The notes below the pieces were generated by a model, which was given only the letters and a program-made list of their open reading frames with translations, searched no databases and was not told the DNA's origin. 64,000 nucleotides of DNA, from the NCBI GenBank assembly GCA_024695665.1, contig JAILHT010000057.1, forward strand, positions 1-64,000. Reading direction: 5' to 3'. Source of the stretch: Lachnospiraceae bacterium. GTDB taxonomy: Bacteria; Bacillota; Clostridia; Lachnospirales; Lachnospiraceae. Of this stretch, positions 26,514 through 35,399 are shown piece by piece (position 1 is the first letter of the stretch; every line of letters begins with the position of its first letter). A program made the position numbers and the translations under genes.

Positions 26514-27554
26514 TTGAAATTTATAGTAGCTATAGTTATATTCAGCATAATCATATTATTTCATGAGTTGGGACACTTTCTTTTTGCGAAACGTGCCGGT
26601 GTTAGAGTAAATGAATTTTGTTTAGGTCTTGGTCCTACACTTGTGGGTTTTCAAAAAGGTGAGACTTTTTACAGCATAAAGCTTCTTCCGTTTGGTGGAG
26701 CATGTGTAATGGAAGGTGAGGATGAAGAGTCTGATGATGTCACAGGTTCTTTTCAGAACAAAACTGTTTGGCAGAGAATATCCATTGTGTTTGGAGGACC
26801 ATTGTTCAACTTTATAATGGCATTTGCCGGAGCGTTAATTATAATTTCTTGTGTGGGATATGATATTCCCAGGATATACAGCGTGACAGAAGGGTATCCG
26901 GCAGATGAAGCCGGAATTGAAGCAGGGGATATTATAACTTCAATAAACGGCAAGACAATTCATTTTTATAGGGAAGTGTCAAATTATATAACTTTTCATG
27001 GTGTCGGTGAGATGGATATAACATATGAAAGGGACGGAGAGGAATACGAGGTTACTCTTACTCCTGTTTACGATGAGGAGTCAGGCAGATATATGATGGG
27101 CTTTCAATCTGATCGTTCAAGAGTTAAGGGGAATTTTTTTGATACTATAAAGTATTCGGTGTTTGAGGTTAAGTATTGGATTGATACGACATTTTCGAGT
27201 TTGAAGATGCTTGTTTTAAGACAAGTTTCTTTAAATAATATGAGTGGTCCTGTAGGAATTGTAAAAACCATTGGAGACACATACACGGATAGTATCGAAG
27301 ACGGTTACTATTATGTTTTTTTGAATATGGTAAATATAACAATTCTTCTTTCTGCAAACCTTGGGACTATGAACCTTTTGCCTTTGCCGGCATTAGATGG
27401 TGGACGACTTGTATTTTTGATAATAGAAGCGATAAGAGGAAAAAGAGTTTCCCCGGAAAAAGAAGGATGGGTTCACGGAGTAGGAATATTACTTTTAATG
27501 ACCTTGATGGTGTTTGTAATGTTCAATGATATAAGAAATATTATTGTCGGATAA
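26514..27554 (+). CDS. rseP: Site-2 intramembrane metalloprotease RseP/RasP
   Basis: This 346-residue M50 family protease has the zinc motif HELGH (in LFHELGHFLFAKRAG), a single PDZ domain in the middle (about residues 120-190) and the C-terminal NLLPLPALDGGRL motif with the third zinc ligand. It cleaves membrane-embedded segments of anti-sigma factors and other proteins. The start is TTG, overlapping the end region of dxr by spacing of one base. It has one PDZ copy, as in Gram-positives, versus two in E. coli. Confidence 0.95.
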   Translation: MKFIVAIVIFSIIILFHELGHFLFAKRAGVRVNEFCLGLGPTLVGFQKGETFYSIKLLPFGGACVMEGEDEESDDVTGSFQNKTVWQRISIVFGGPLFNFIMAFAGALIIISCVGYDIPRIYSVTEGYPADEAGIEAGDIITSINGKTIHFYREVSNYITFHGVGEMDITYERDGEEYEVTLTPVYDEESGRYMMGFQSDRSRVKGNFFDTIKYSVFEVKYWIDTTFSSLKMLVLRQVSLNNMSGPVGIVKTIGDTYTDSIEDGYYYVFLNMVNITILLSANLGTMNLLPLPALDGGRLVFLIIEAIRGKRVSPEKEGWVHGVGILLLMTLMVFVMFNDIRNIIVG

Positions 27555-27568
27555 CGGAGGGAATATCG

Positions 27569-28612
27569 ATGAGTAAATCCGTAAAAATAGGAGACAGAAT
27601 CATAGGCGGAGGGCATCCGATCCTTATTCAGTCAATGACCAACACAAAGACTGAAGATATCAAGGCGACTGTAGAACAGATCAATCGACTTGAGGCGGTC
27701 GGATGTGACATTATCAGATGTGCAGTACCTACGATTGAGGCGGCAAAGGCCTTTAAGGAGATAAAAAAGCAGGTTAATATTCCCGTAGTTGCTGATATTC
27801 ATTTTGATTACAGACTTGCTATTATGGCGATGGAAAACGGAGCTGATAAAATCAGAATAAACCCCGGAAATATCGGTAGTGATGATAAAGTAAGAGCTGT
27901 AATCGATGTGGCAAAAGAGAGAAATATACCTATAAGAGTCGGTGTAAACAGCGGCTCGCTTGAAAAACCTATTCTGGAAAAATACGGCGGAGTTACAGCC
28001 GAAGGGATAGTCGAAAGCGCTTTGGACAAGGTAAGACTCATAGAAGATATGGGTTATGACAATCTTGTTATAAGCATAAAATCCTCAGATGTCATGATGT
28101 GCGTAAAGGCGCATGAGCTTATTGCCACAAAGACCGACCATCCTCTTCATGTTGGAATAACGGAAGCAGGTACCATTATTTCCGGAAACATTAAGTCTGC
28201 TATAGGATTGGGACTTATATTAAACAAGGGAATAGGTGACACAATCAGAGTATCGTTAACCGGCGATCCTCTTGAAGAGATTAAATCTGCAAAACTGATT
28301 CTTAGAACTCTCGGATTGAGAAAGGGTGGAATCGAGGTCGTTTCCTGTCCGACTTGTGGAAGAACAAGCATAGATCTCATTGGACTTGCAAATAAAGTTG
28401 AGAATATGGTTGCTGACATACCTCTTGACATAAAAGTTGCTGTCATGGGATGTGCGGTGAACGGACCGGGAGAGGCAAAGGAAGCCGATATCGGAATAGC
28501 AGGAGGAAAAGGCGAAGGCCTTCTTATAAAAAAAGGTGAGATAGTAAAGAAAGTTCCTGAGGATGAACTTCTTGACCTTTTGAGATATGAATTGTTGCAC
28601 TGGGGAGAATAG
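27569..28612 (+). CDS. ispG: 4-hydroxy-3-methylbut-2-enyl diphosphate synthase IspG
   Basis: This 347-residue iron-sulfur enzyme starts near IQSMTNTKTEDI and ends with the cluster-binding Cys residues in SCPTCGRTS and GCAVNGPGEA. It catalyses the penultimate MEP pathway step. The GGAGGG ribosome site supports ATG at 27569. In Bacillus the position between rasP and polC is held by proS. Here ispG takes it. Confidence 0.96.
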   Translation: MSKSVKIGDRIIGGGHPILIQSMTNTKTEDIKATVEQINRLEAVGCDIIRCAVPTIEAAKAFKEIKKQVNIPVVADIHFDYRLAIMAMENGADKIRINPGNIGSDDKVRAVIDVAKERNIPIRVGVNSGSLEKPILEKYGGVTAEGIVESALDKVRLIEDMGYDNLVISIKSSDVMMCVKAHELIATKTDHPLHVGITEAGTIISGNIKSAIGLGLILNKGIGDTIRVSLTGDPLEEIKSAKLILRTLGLRKGGIEVVSCPTCGRTSIDLIGLANKVENMVADIPLDIKVAVMGCAVNGPGEAKEADIGIAGGKGEGLLIKKGEIVKKVPEDELLDLLRYELLHWGE

Positions 28613-28614
28613 AT

Positions 28615-31600
28615 TTGTCGGACAGTTTTTTTGAAGTATTTCCTACATTACAGGTAAATAATGATCTACAAGATTTGTTAAATAATATGGAAGTCTCGAA
28701 GATAGCTATGAATCGCGATAAGAGCGTGATTCGTATATATCTTTCGGGACAGTTTCTAGTGCACAAAAATAAGATATTTGAACTTCAGGATTTTATTAAA
28801 AAACAACTCTTTTCAAACACAAATGTCACTATAAAAATCATAGAGAGATTCAGATTGTCGGGGCAGTATACACCAAAGAGCATCTATGATATGTACAATG
28901 ACAGTATTGAATTCGAACTTAGCAAGTACAGCTCACTTTTGTATCAGACATATTTGAACGCTGACATTGAATTTGAATCTGATGATTCAATGATCTTACA
29001 TATCAATGATGATCTTGTCTTCCGTAATCAGTCTGATGAACTTGTAAGAATTTTAGACAAGATATTCAATGTGAGATGCGGTGTTACAGGTAATGTCAGA
29101 TGCGTTTTTGACAAGCCAAAGGGAAATTCTCTTATAAATCTAAAAGATCAGATGATCCGTTCCCAGATTATGGATATCTCTAGCAAATCATTTGCAAATA
29201 ATGAAAGTGAAGTTCAGGCATCTGAGGAAAAAAAGGAGACTATAAAGTCTCAAGTAAAAAAAGAAGAACCGAAAAAGTTTTCAAAATTCAAAAAAGGTGG
29301 TTTCAGAAAACCTGTTGTTTCCGATTCTCCGGATGTTGTCTATGGAAGAAATTTCGAAGATGACGAGGTAACCGAGATTGTCAATATCGACGGCGAGATC
29401 GGTGAAGTCATTATAAAAGGGCAGATAATAACAGTTGACACCAGAGAGATTCGTGGAGAAAAGACAATTATCATATTCTCTTTGACTGATTTTACAGATA
29501 CCATTGTTCTTAAACTGTTTACGAACAATGAATACAAAGATGAGATTCTTGGGAATATTGCAAAAGGCAAATTTGTTAAAGTCAAAGGAGTTACTACAAT
29601 AGACAAATTTGACGGCGATCTGACTTTGGGATCTATTTCCGGAATAAAAAAGATAAATGATTTCAGAGCGGTAAGAAGTGATAACAGCCCGGTAAAGAGA
29701 GTTGAGTTGCATTGCCATACCAAAATGAGCGATATGGACGGTGTATCTGATGTCAAAGATATTATAAAACAGGCTATGGCATGGGGACATAAGGCTATAG
29801 CCATAACGGACCATGGCGATGTTCAGGCCTTCCCGGATGCAAACCATACGGTATCAGGGGATTTCAAGGTCATTTATGGAGTTGAAGCTTATCTTGTTGA
29901 TGATTTAAAACAGATTGTAACAAATTCCAAAGGTCAGAGTCTCGATGATACCTATGTCGTATTTGATATAGAGACAACGGGATTTTCTCCAAATGTCAAT
30001 AAGATAATAGAGATAGGTGCCGTAAAGGTTGTCGGCGGAAAGATAACAGACAAGTATTCCGTTTTTGTTAATCCCGAGACACCTATACCTTTTGAGATTA
30101 CTAATCTTACAAGCATAACTGATGATATGGTTATCGGAGAGAGGACAATAGATGTTGTATTACCGGAATTTTTGGAGTTTTGCGGTGATGCTGTAATGGT
30201 TGCCCACAATGCCGATTTTGATATGAGCTTCATCATAGCAAACGCTAAACAGCTTGGGCTTAAGAGCAGTTTTACATATGTGGATACAGTTGGAATGGCT
30301 AGAGTACTTCTTCCTGCATTGAACAGGTTCAAGCTTGATACGGTAGCCAAAGCAGTAGGAGTCTCTCTGGAGCATCATCACAGAGCGGTGGATGATGCAG
30401 GTTGTACTGCGGAGATATTTGAGAAATTTGTTGAGATGTGGAAGGGCAGAGATGTCTTTGACCTTGATAAAGTAAATGAAGCCGGGACAAATTCTGAAGA
30501 TTTGGTAAAAAAACTTCATACTTATCATGCAATAATTCTTGCCACAAATGATTTGGGACGTATCAACTTGTATAGATTGATATCATTATCCCACATCAAG
30601 TACTATCACAAGAATCCGAGGATTCCAAAGTCCGAGCTTATGAAATACAGAGAGGGACTTCTTGTCGGATCCGCTTGTGAGGCAGGTGAATTGTACAGAG
30701 CTATTTTAAATGGCAGAGACGAAGCGGAAATAGCAAGACTTGCTGATTTTTATGATTATTATGAGATTCAGCCTCTCGGCAACAACGCATTTATGATTGC
30801 CGATGAAAAGAGCCCTGTAAACGATTGGGAAGATTTAAAAGAGATAAACAGAAAGATTGTAAAACTCGGAGAATTGTACAACAAGCCGGTTGTAGGAACC
30901 TGTGATGTTCATTTTTTGAATCCGGAAGATGAGGTATACAGAAGGATAATAATGGCCGGCAAAGGATTCAAGGATGCCGACAATCAGGCGCCTTTGTTCT
31001 TGAGAACAACCGAGGAGATGATAAAGGAGTTTGAGTATCTCGGATCTAAAAAAGCCGAGGAAGTAGTCATCACCAACACGAATACGATTGCCGATATGTG
31101 CGAGAGAATCGAGCCGGTGCGACCTGACAAATGTCCTCCGGTCATCGAGAACTCGGAACAGCTGTTGAGGGATATTTGTAACCGAAAAGCTCATGAGATG
31201 TACGGAGATGTACTTCCGGACATCGTTAAGGAGAGACTTGACAGAGAGTTGAATTCTATCATATCAAACGGATATGCGGTTATGTATATAATCGCACAGA
31301 AGCTGGTATGGAAGTCTAATGAGGACGGTTATCTGGTAGGTAGCCGTGGATCGGTAGGTTCTTCATTTGCTGCAACAATGTCCGGAATAACAGAAGTCAA
31401 TCCTTTAGCACCACATTACCTTTGCCCGAAATGTCATTACAGTGATTTTGATTCGGAAGAAGTAAAAGCTTTCAGTGGTCGAAGCGGATGTGATATGCCG
31501 GATAAAATATGTCCGGTTTGCGGAGAGAAACTGTCAAAGGAAGGCTTTGATATTCCTTTTGAGACATTCCTTGGCTTTAAAGGGAACAAAGAGCCTGATA

Positions 31601-33030
31601 TTGATCTGAACTTCTCCGGTGAGTATCAGGCGAAGGCACATGCTTATACGGAGGTTATCTTCGGTTATGGACAGACCTTTAGGGCCGGAACAATAGGAGG
31701 TCTTGCAGACAAGACTGCATTCGGATATGTAAAAAATTATTTTGAGGAGAGGGGAGTCAGAAAAAGAAACTGTGAGATAGAGAGGATCCTGCAGGGATGT
31801 ATCGGTGTCAGAAGAACGACCGGACAGCATCCCGGAGGAATTGTCGTTTTGCCGGTGGGCGAGGAAATCAATACATTTACTCCGGTTCAGCATCCGGCAA
31901 ATGATATGACAACAGCGACTGTCACAACTCATTTTGACTATCACTCGATCGACCATAACCTTTTGAAGCTTGACATTCTTGGGCACGACGATCCTACCAT
32001 GATCAGGATGCTTCAGGATCTTACCGGCCTTGATCCTCAGTCGATACCTTTGGATGATAAAGCTGTTATGTCTCTTTTTATGAATACAGATGCCTTGAGT
32101 ATAACCCCTGATGATATCAGAGGTTGTAAACTTGGGGCACTGGGTATCCCTGAGTTCGGTACAGATTTCGCTATGCAGATGCTTATCGACGCTCAGCCGA
32201 AAGAGTTCTCGGATTTGGTCAGAATAGCAGGTCTTGCTCATGGTACAGATGTTTGGCTAGGAAATGCGCAGACTCTCATCGAGGAGGGAAAAGCCACGAT
32301 CGGTACAGCGATATGTACCAGAGATGATATTATGATATATCTTATCCAAATGGGACTCGACAGTGAGCTTTCATTTACGATAATGGAGTCAGTAAGAAAA
32401 GGTAAGGGCCTAAAACCTGAGTGGGAGGAGGAAATGATTGCCCACGGCGTGCCGGACTGGTACATCTGGTCATGTAAGAAAATCAAGTACATGTTCCCTA
32501 AGGCACATGCTGCCGCATACGTTATGATGGCCTGGAGAATAGCTTACTGTAAAGTATATTATCCGCTTGCTTATTATGCTGCCTTTTTCTCTATACGAGC
32601 AACAGGCTTCAGCTATGAGCTGATGTGTCAGGGGGAGGAGACTCTCAAAAGATATCTGGCCGAGTATGAAAAAAGAAAAGACTCTCTTTCGAAGAAGGAG
32701 CAGGATACCTTTAGGGATATGCGAATTTGTGAGGAGATGTATGCCAGAGGTTATGAGTTTGTGCCGATAGATTTGTTTAAGGTACAGGCAAATAAGTTCC
32801 AGATTGTCGACGGAAAGCTTATGCCGTCATTGAGTTCGATAGACGGAATGGGAGAGAAGGCCGCCGAGGGTGTTGTCGAAGCCGCAAAAGATGGGCCTTT
32901 CCTTTCAAAGGATGACTTCAGAGAGAGATCAAAGATATCAAAGACTGCTGTGGATCTTATGGCCGATCTTGGAATATTGGGAGATCTGCCTGAGTCAAAT
33001 CAGCTTTCGCTTTTTGATTTTGCATATTAA
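28615..33030 (+). CDS. polC: DNA polymerase III alpha subunit, PolC type
   Basis: This 1471-residue Gram-positive replicase has an N-terminal region and an OB fold (about residues 245-345), then a split PHP domain (ELHCHTKMSDMDG near residue 365, ITDHGD). An inserted DnaQ-like 3'-5' exonuclease follows (VVFDIETTGF, HNADFDMSF, HHRAVDDA). The catalytic polymerase has a four-Cys zinc element (CPKC and CPVC near residues 940-975) and PDIDLNFSGE. The start is TTG, seven bases after GGGGAG. The exonuclease acidic residues are intact, so proofreading is expected. Confidence 0.97.
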   Translation: MSDSFFEVFPTLQVNNDLQDLLNNMEVSKIAMNRDKSVIRIYLSGQFLVHKNKIFELQDFIKKQLFSNTNVTIKIIERFRLSGQYTPKSIYDMYNDSIEFELSKYSSLLYQTYLNADIEFESDDSMILHINDDLVFRNQSDELVRILDKIFNVRCGVTGNVRCVFDKPKGNSLINLKDQMIRSQIMDISSKSFANNESEVQASEEKKETIKSQVKKEEPKKFSKFKKGGFRKPVVSDSPDVVYGRNFEDDEVTEIVNIDGEIGEVIIKGQIITVDTREIRGEKTIIIFSLTDFTDTIVLKLFTNNEYKDEILGNIAKGKFVKVKGVTTIDKFDGDLTLGSISGIKKINDFRAVRSDNSPVKRVELHCHTKMSDMDGVSDVKDIIKQAMAWGHKAIAITDHGDVQAFPDANHTVSGDFKVIYGVEAYLVDDLKQIVTNSKGQSLDDTYVVFDIETTGFSPNVNKIIEIGAVKVVGGKITDKYSVFVNPETPIPFEITNLTSITDDMVIGERTIDVVLPEFLEFCGDAVMVAHNADFDMSFIIANAKQLGLKSSFTYVDTVGMARVLLPALNRFKLDTVAKAVGVSLEHHHRAVDDAGCTAEIFEKFVEMWKGRDVFDLDKVNEAGTNSEDLVKKLHTYHAIILATNDLGRINLYRLISLSHIKYYHKNPRIPKSELMKYREGLLVGSACEAGELYRAILNGRDEAEIARLADFYDYYEIQPLGNNAFMIADEKSPVNDWEDLKEINRKIVKLGELYNKPVVGTCDVHFLNPEDEVYRRIIMAGKGFKDADNQAPLFLRTTEEMIKEFEYLGSKKAEEVVITNTNTIADMCERIEPVRPDKCPPVIENSEQLLRDICNRKAHEMYGDVLPDIVKERLDRELNSIISNGYAVMYIIAQKLVWKSNEDGYLVGSRGSVGSSFAATMSGITEVNPLAPHYLCPKCHYSDFDSEEVKAFSGRSGCDMPDKICPVCGEKLSKEGFDIPFETFLGFKGNKEPDIDLNFSGEYQAKAHAYTEVIFGYGQTFRAGTIGGLADKTAFGYVKNYFEERGVRKRNCEIERILQGCIGVRRTTGQHPGGIVVLPVGEEINTFTPVQHPANDMTTATVTTHFDYHSIDHNLLKLDILGHDDPTMIRMLQDLTGLDPQSIPLDDKAVMSLFMNTDALSITPDDIRGCKLGALGIPEFGTDFAMQMLIDAQPKEFSDLVRIAGLAHGTDVWLGNAQTLIEEGKATIGTAICTRDDIMIYLIQMGLDSELSFTIMESVRKGKGLKPEWEEEMIAHGVPDWYIWSCKKIKYMFPKAHAAAYVMMAWRIAYCKVYYPLAYYAAFFSIRATGFSYELMCQGEETLKRYLAEYEKRKDSLSKKEQDTFRDMRICEEMYARGYEFVPIDLFKVQANKFQIVDGKLMPSLSSIDGMGEKAAEGVVEAAKDGPFLSKDDFRERSKISKTAVDLMADLGILGDLPESNQLSLFDFAY

Positions 33031-33070
33031 AAAAACACCGTTTTGGTATTTTTGCCAAAGCGGTGTTTTT
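33031..33070. terminator. Bidirectional terminator between polC and the convergent gene
   Basis: AAAAACACCG and CGGTGTTTTT form a ten-pair outer stem, extended by TTTGG/CCAAA pairs around a short loop. A-run and T-run flanks make it work on both strands. It serves polC on + and the DUF5050 gene on -. Confidence 0.95.
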
Positions 33071-33088
33071 GAATTATAAATCTAATTA

Positions 33089-34084
33089 TTAAAAGATGGA
33101 AACTGAGGCTGTTCCTTCTGTAGGAATCTTATAAGTTGTGCTGTCATCGTAATCTGAGAAATAAACATAGTATGTTGTCACATTCAGGTTTTTATAGTTT
33201 CCTTCGACAAGAATCTCCGGATTTGATCCATCTATTGACATTCTTCCCAAGGCAGGTCCGTTCGATGACATAGGGCTTATCGTAAAATAGATCCATGTAT
33301 TATATACAACATAAGACTCGATTGGCTCGTCATACAGTTTTGTTATCTGCCCGGATGTGAAATCCAGTTTGCAGAGAGAATAATTGTCTGTGCAGTTCAA
33401 AAAATATACTGCAGGATCGGTTATCTCAGGCATCCAGTAGTTTCCGTCCAGAAGAGTCCTTCTCTCATCTGTCTGTGTATTGTACTGATAAACGTTGTGA
33501 TCTTCTTCAAGTCCCGTGAAATATAAGTATTCGTTGTTTGCGGAACATGTATAATAAGGAACTGAATCAATCATCTCTTTGTCTTTTCCGTCTATTCCTA
33601 TACGGTACATATTTGTGGCGGAATCTCTGCTGTATCTTAGATAGTACAGATAGTTTCCTGAAAGTGATAAATAGATAGATGAAGCCGAATCCAAAATCTT
33701 GATTTTTGCCTTATCGGTTCTTGTTAGTCTGCAAAGGCTGTACTCGTTGACATGCAAGAAAGAAAACTGTGAGGTCTGATTTGAATTGTTTCTCACATAA
33801 TAAATATAATTTGCATCCGCATTTATGTAACGCGGAACGTCTTCATAGATCAGTTTCATATCAGTTCCATCTGAATTCATGGAATAAAGGTAACCGTTGT
33901 CATTTGGGTTACTGAAATATACAACACCGTCAATCTCGCAGAATTTTCCTTCATTGTAAAGATTTCCCGGAAGGTTGCCGTTTACATATCCTTCATTATA
34001 GATTGTTATATCGCTCAAGTATTTAAAAACTCCGATTGCAATAACAATAAGTACGATCAAAATAGGAATGATTTTTCTTCTCAT
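33089..34084 (-). CDS. DUF5050-type beta-propeller-like membrane-anchored protein
   Basis: This 331-residue protein starts MRRKIIPILIVLIVIAIGVF, a single N-terminal anchor or signal helix. Repeated segments of about 45 residues follow, built on a Y/F-Y-x(3)-D pattern (GVVYFSNPND, NYIYYVRNN, NYLYYLRYS, EYLYFTG, TWIYFTIS, YYVYFSDYD). This is the DUF5050 beta-propeller-like style common in Clostridia. It should lie outside the cell. Its binding partner is unknown. The start at 34084 follows GGGGGTG by five bases. It stands alone on the minus strand with its own promoter. Confidence 0.78.
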   Translation of the reverse strand: MRRKIIPILIVLIVIAIGVFKYLSDITIYNEGYVNGNLPGNLYNEGKFCEIDGVVYFSNPNDNGYLYSMNSDGTDMKLIYEDVPRYINADANYIYYVRNNSNQTSQFSFLHVNEYSLCRLTRTDKAKIKILDSASSIYLSLSGNYLYYLRYSRDSATNMYRIGIDGKDKEMIDSVPYYTCSANNEYLYFTGLEEDHNVYQYNTQTDERRTLLDGNYWMPEITDPAVYFLNCTDNYSLCKLDFTSGQITKLYDEPIESYVVYNTWIYFTISPMSSNGPALGRMSIDGSNPEILVEGNYKNLNVTTYYVYFSDYDDSTTYKIPTEGTASVSIF

Positions 34085-34112
34085 TTGGACACCCCCATAT
34101 ATTATTGATTTA

Positions 34113-34141
34113 ATTATACTAATCCACAATATATGGTGCAA
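34113..34141 (-). promoter_or_regulatory. Promoter of the DUF5050 gene
   Basis: On the minus strand, TTGCAC (34141-34136) and TATAAT (34118-34113) have a 17-base spacer. The start codon lies 28 bases downstream of the -10, with a good ribosome site in between. Confidence 0.8.
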
Positions 34142-34170
34142 GTTTAAGTTTTACGGAGCACTTATCCTGC

Positions 34171-34197
34171 TTGCCTTTGCTTACTTATTGTTATAAT
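34171..34197 (+). promoter_or_regulatory. Putative promoter of pheA-ppx-ppk
   Basis: TTGCCT at 34171-34176 and TATAAT at 34192-34197, with a TGT extended -10, are spaced by only 15 bases. The good -10 supports a promoter here. The -35 is weak. It is divergent from the DUF5050 promoter. Confidence 0.55.
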
Positions 34198-34228
34198 ATT
34201 ATAAAAAATAATCGAAAAGGTGAATCAG

Positions 34229-35383
34229 ATGGAAGACTTATTAAAAATACGGGAAGAGATAGACAAAGTTGATCATGATATCGCAAAACTTTATGAGCGA
34301 AGAATGGAACTCACAGAGGAGGTTGCGGAATACAAAATAGCAAATAACAAGCCTGTTTTAGACAGAGAGAGAGAACTTGTGAAGCTTGAGAGCCTTAAAG
34401 ATATGGTCTCTGATACTTACAATAAGAGAAATATTGTTGAGCTGTTTGAGCAGATTATGTCTATGAGCCGCAAGCGCCAGTACAGAAAGCTTTCTGAGAA
34501 AGGAATGGGAACCGAGACCGGTTTCACTGAGGTTGAAAGTATATTCGCGGATGATGCGACTATTGTCTTTCAAGGTACTGAGGGTGCGTATTCCGAGATG
34601 GCCATGAAGGCATACTTTGGTAAGGATATCAAGAATTTCTCCGTTTCCACATTTCGCGATGCCATGGAGGCCATAAGAAGCGGTGAGGCTGATTATGCAG
34701 TATTGCCTATAGAAAATTCATCTGCAGGTATCGTATCGGAAAATTACGATCTTCTCGTTGAATATAACAATTCCATTGTCGGAGAACAGATCATAAAGAT
34801 TGAACATGTTCTTTTAGGCCTTCCGGAATCGGAACTCACCGATATCACCGATGTGTATTCACACCCGCAGGCACTTATGCAATGTTCAAAATACTTGGAT
34901 TATCACAGAGCATGGGAAGTTCACACGAATCAGAATACAGCCATGGCCGCAAAGAAAATATGTGATGACGGAAAGATAAATAAAGCGGCAATTGCAAATA
35001 TTGGAACTGCGGAACTTTACAATCTGAAGGTTCTTGCAAAAGGCTTCCAGAATAATGTATTCAACTCCACAAAGTTTATTGTTGTAACAGGAAAAAAGAT
35101 ATATGAAAAGGGAGCAGATAAAATCAGTATCTGTTTTGAACTTCCTCACAGCAGCGGTTCACTCTACAGAGCATTGTCGCATTTTATTTACAATGGATTG
35201 AATATGACCAAGATAGAGTCAAGACCTGTTGAGACTTCAAATTGGGAGTACAGATTCTTCGTTGATTTTGAAGGAAATCTCATGGATCCGGCGGTAAAGA
35301 ATGCACTTAGAGGTTTGAAGGAAGAGACAACTGATTTGATGATTTTGGGAAATTACAAAGGATATACCGAAAAAACCATCTGA
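34229..35383 (+). CDS. pheA: Bifunctional chorismate mutase/prephenate dehydratase (P-protein)
   Basis: This 384-residue protein fuses an N-terminal AroQ chorismate mutase helix domain (residues 1-90, REEIDKVDHDIAKLYERRM) to prephenate dehydratase (about 105-285). The dehydratase starts at FQGTEGAYSEMA, has a SHPQALMQC motif and carries the catalytic-type STKF (usual TRF) segment. A C-terminal ACT domain has the ESRPVE phenylalanine-binding motif. It makes phenylpyruvate and should be feedback-inhibited by phenylalanine. ATG at 34229 follows AAGGTGA; a GTG at 34220 lies within that site. Confidence 0.93.
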   Translation: MEDLLKIREEIDKVDHDIAKLYERRMELTEEVAEYKIANNKPVLDRERELVKLESLKDMVSDTYNKRNIVELFEQIMSMSRKRQYRKLSEKGMGTETGFTEVESIFADDATIVFQGTEGAYSEMAMKAYFGKDIKNFSVSTFRDAMEAIRSGEADYAVLPIENSSAGIVSENYDLLVEYNNSIVGEQIIKIEHVLLGLPESELTDITDVYSHPQALMQCSKYLDYHRAWEVHTNQNTAMAAKKICDDGKINKAAIANIGTAELYNLKVLAKGFQNNVFNSTKFIVVTGKKIYEKGADKISICFELPHSSGSLYRALSHFIYNGLNMTKIESRPVETSNWEYRFFVDFEGNLMDPAVKNALRGLKEETTDLMILGNYKGYTEKTI

Positions 35384-35399
35384 GAAAGTAGGTGAGTTT

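Noticed and set aside
31534-32241. Long open frames antisense to polC
   Set aside because: They mirror the coding pattern of polC, with no family features or initiation signals.
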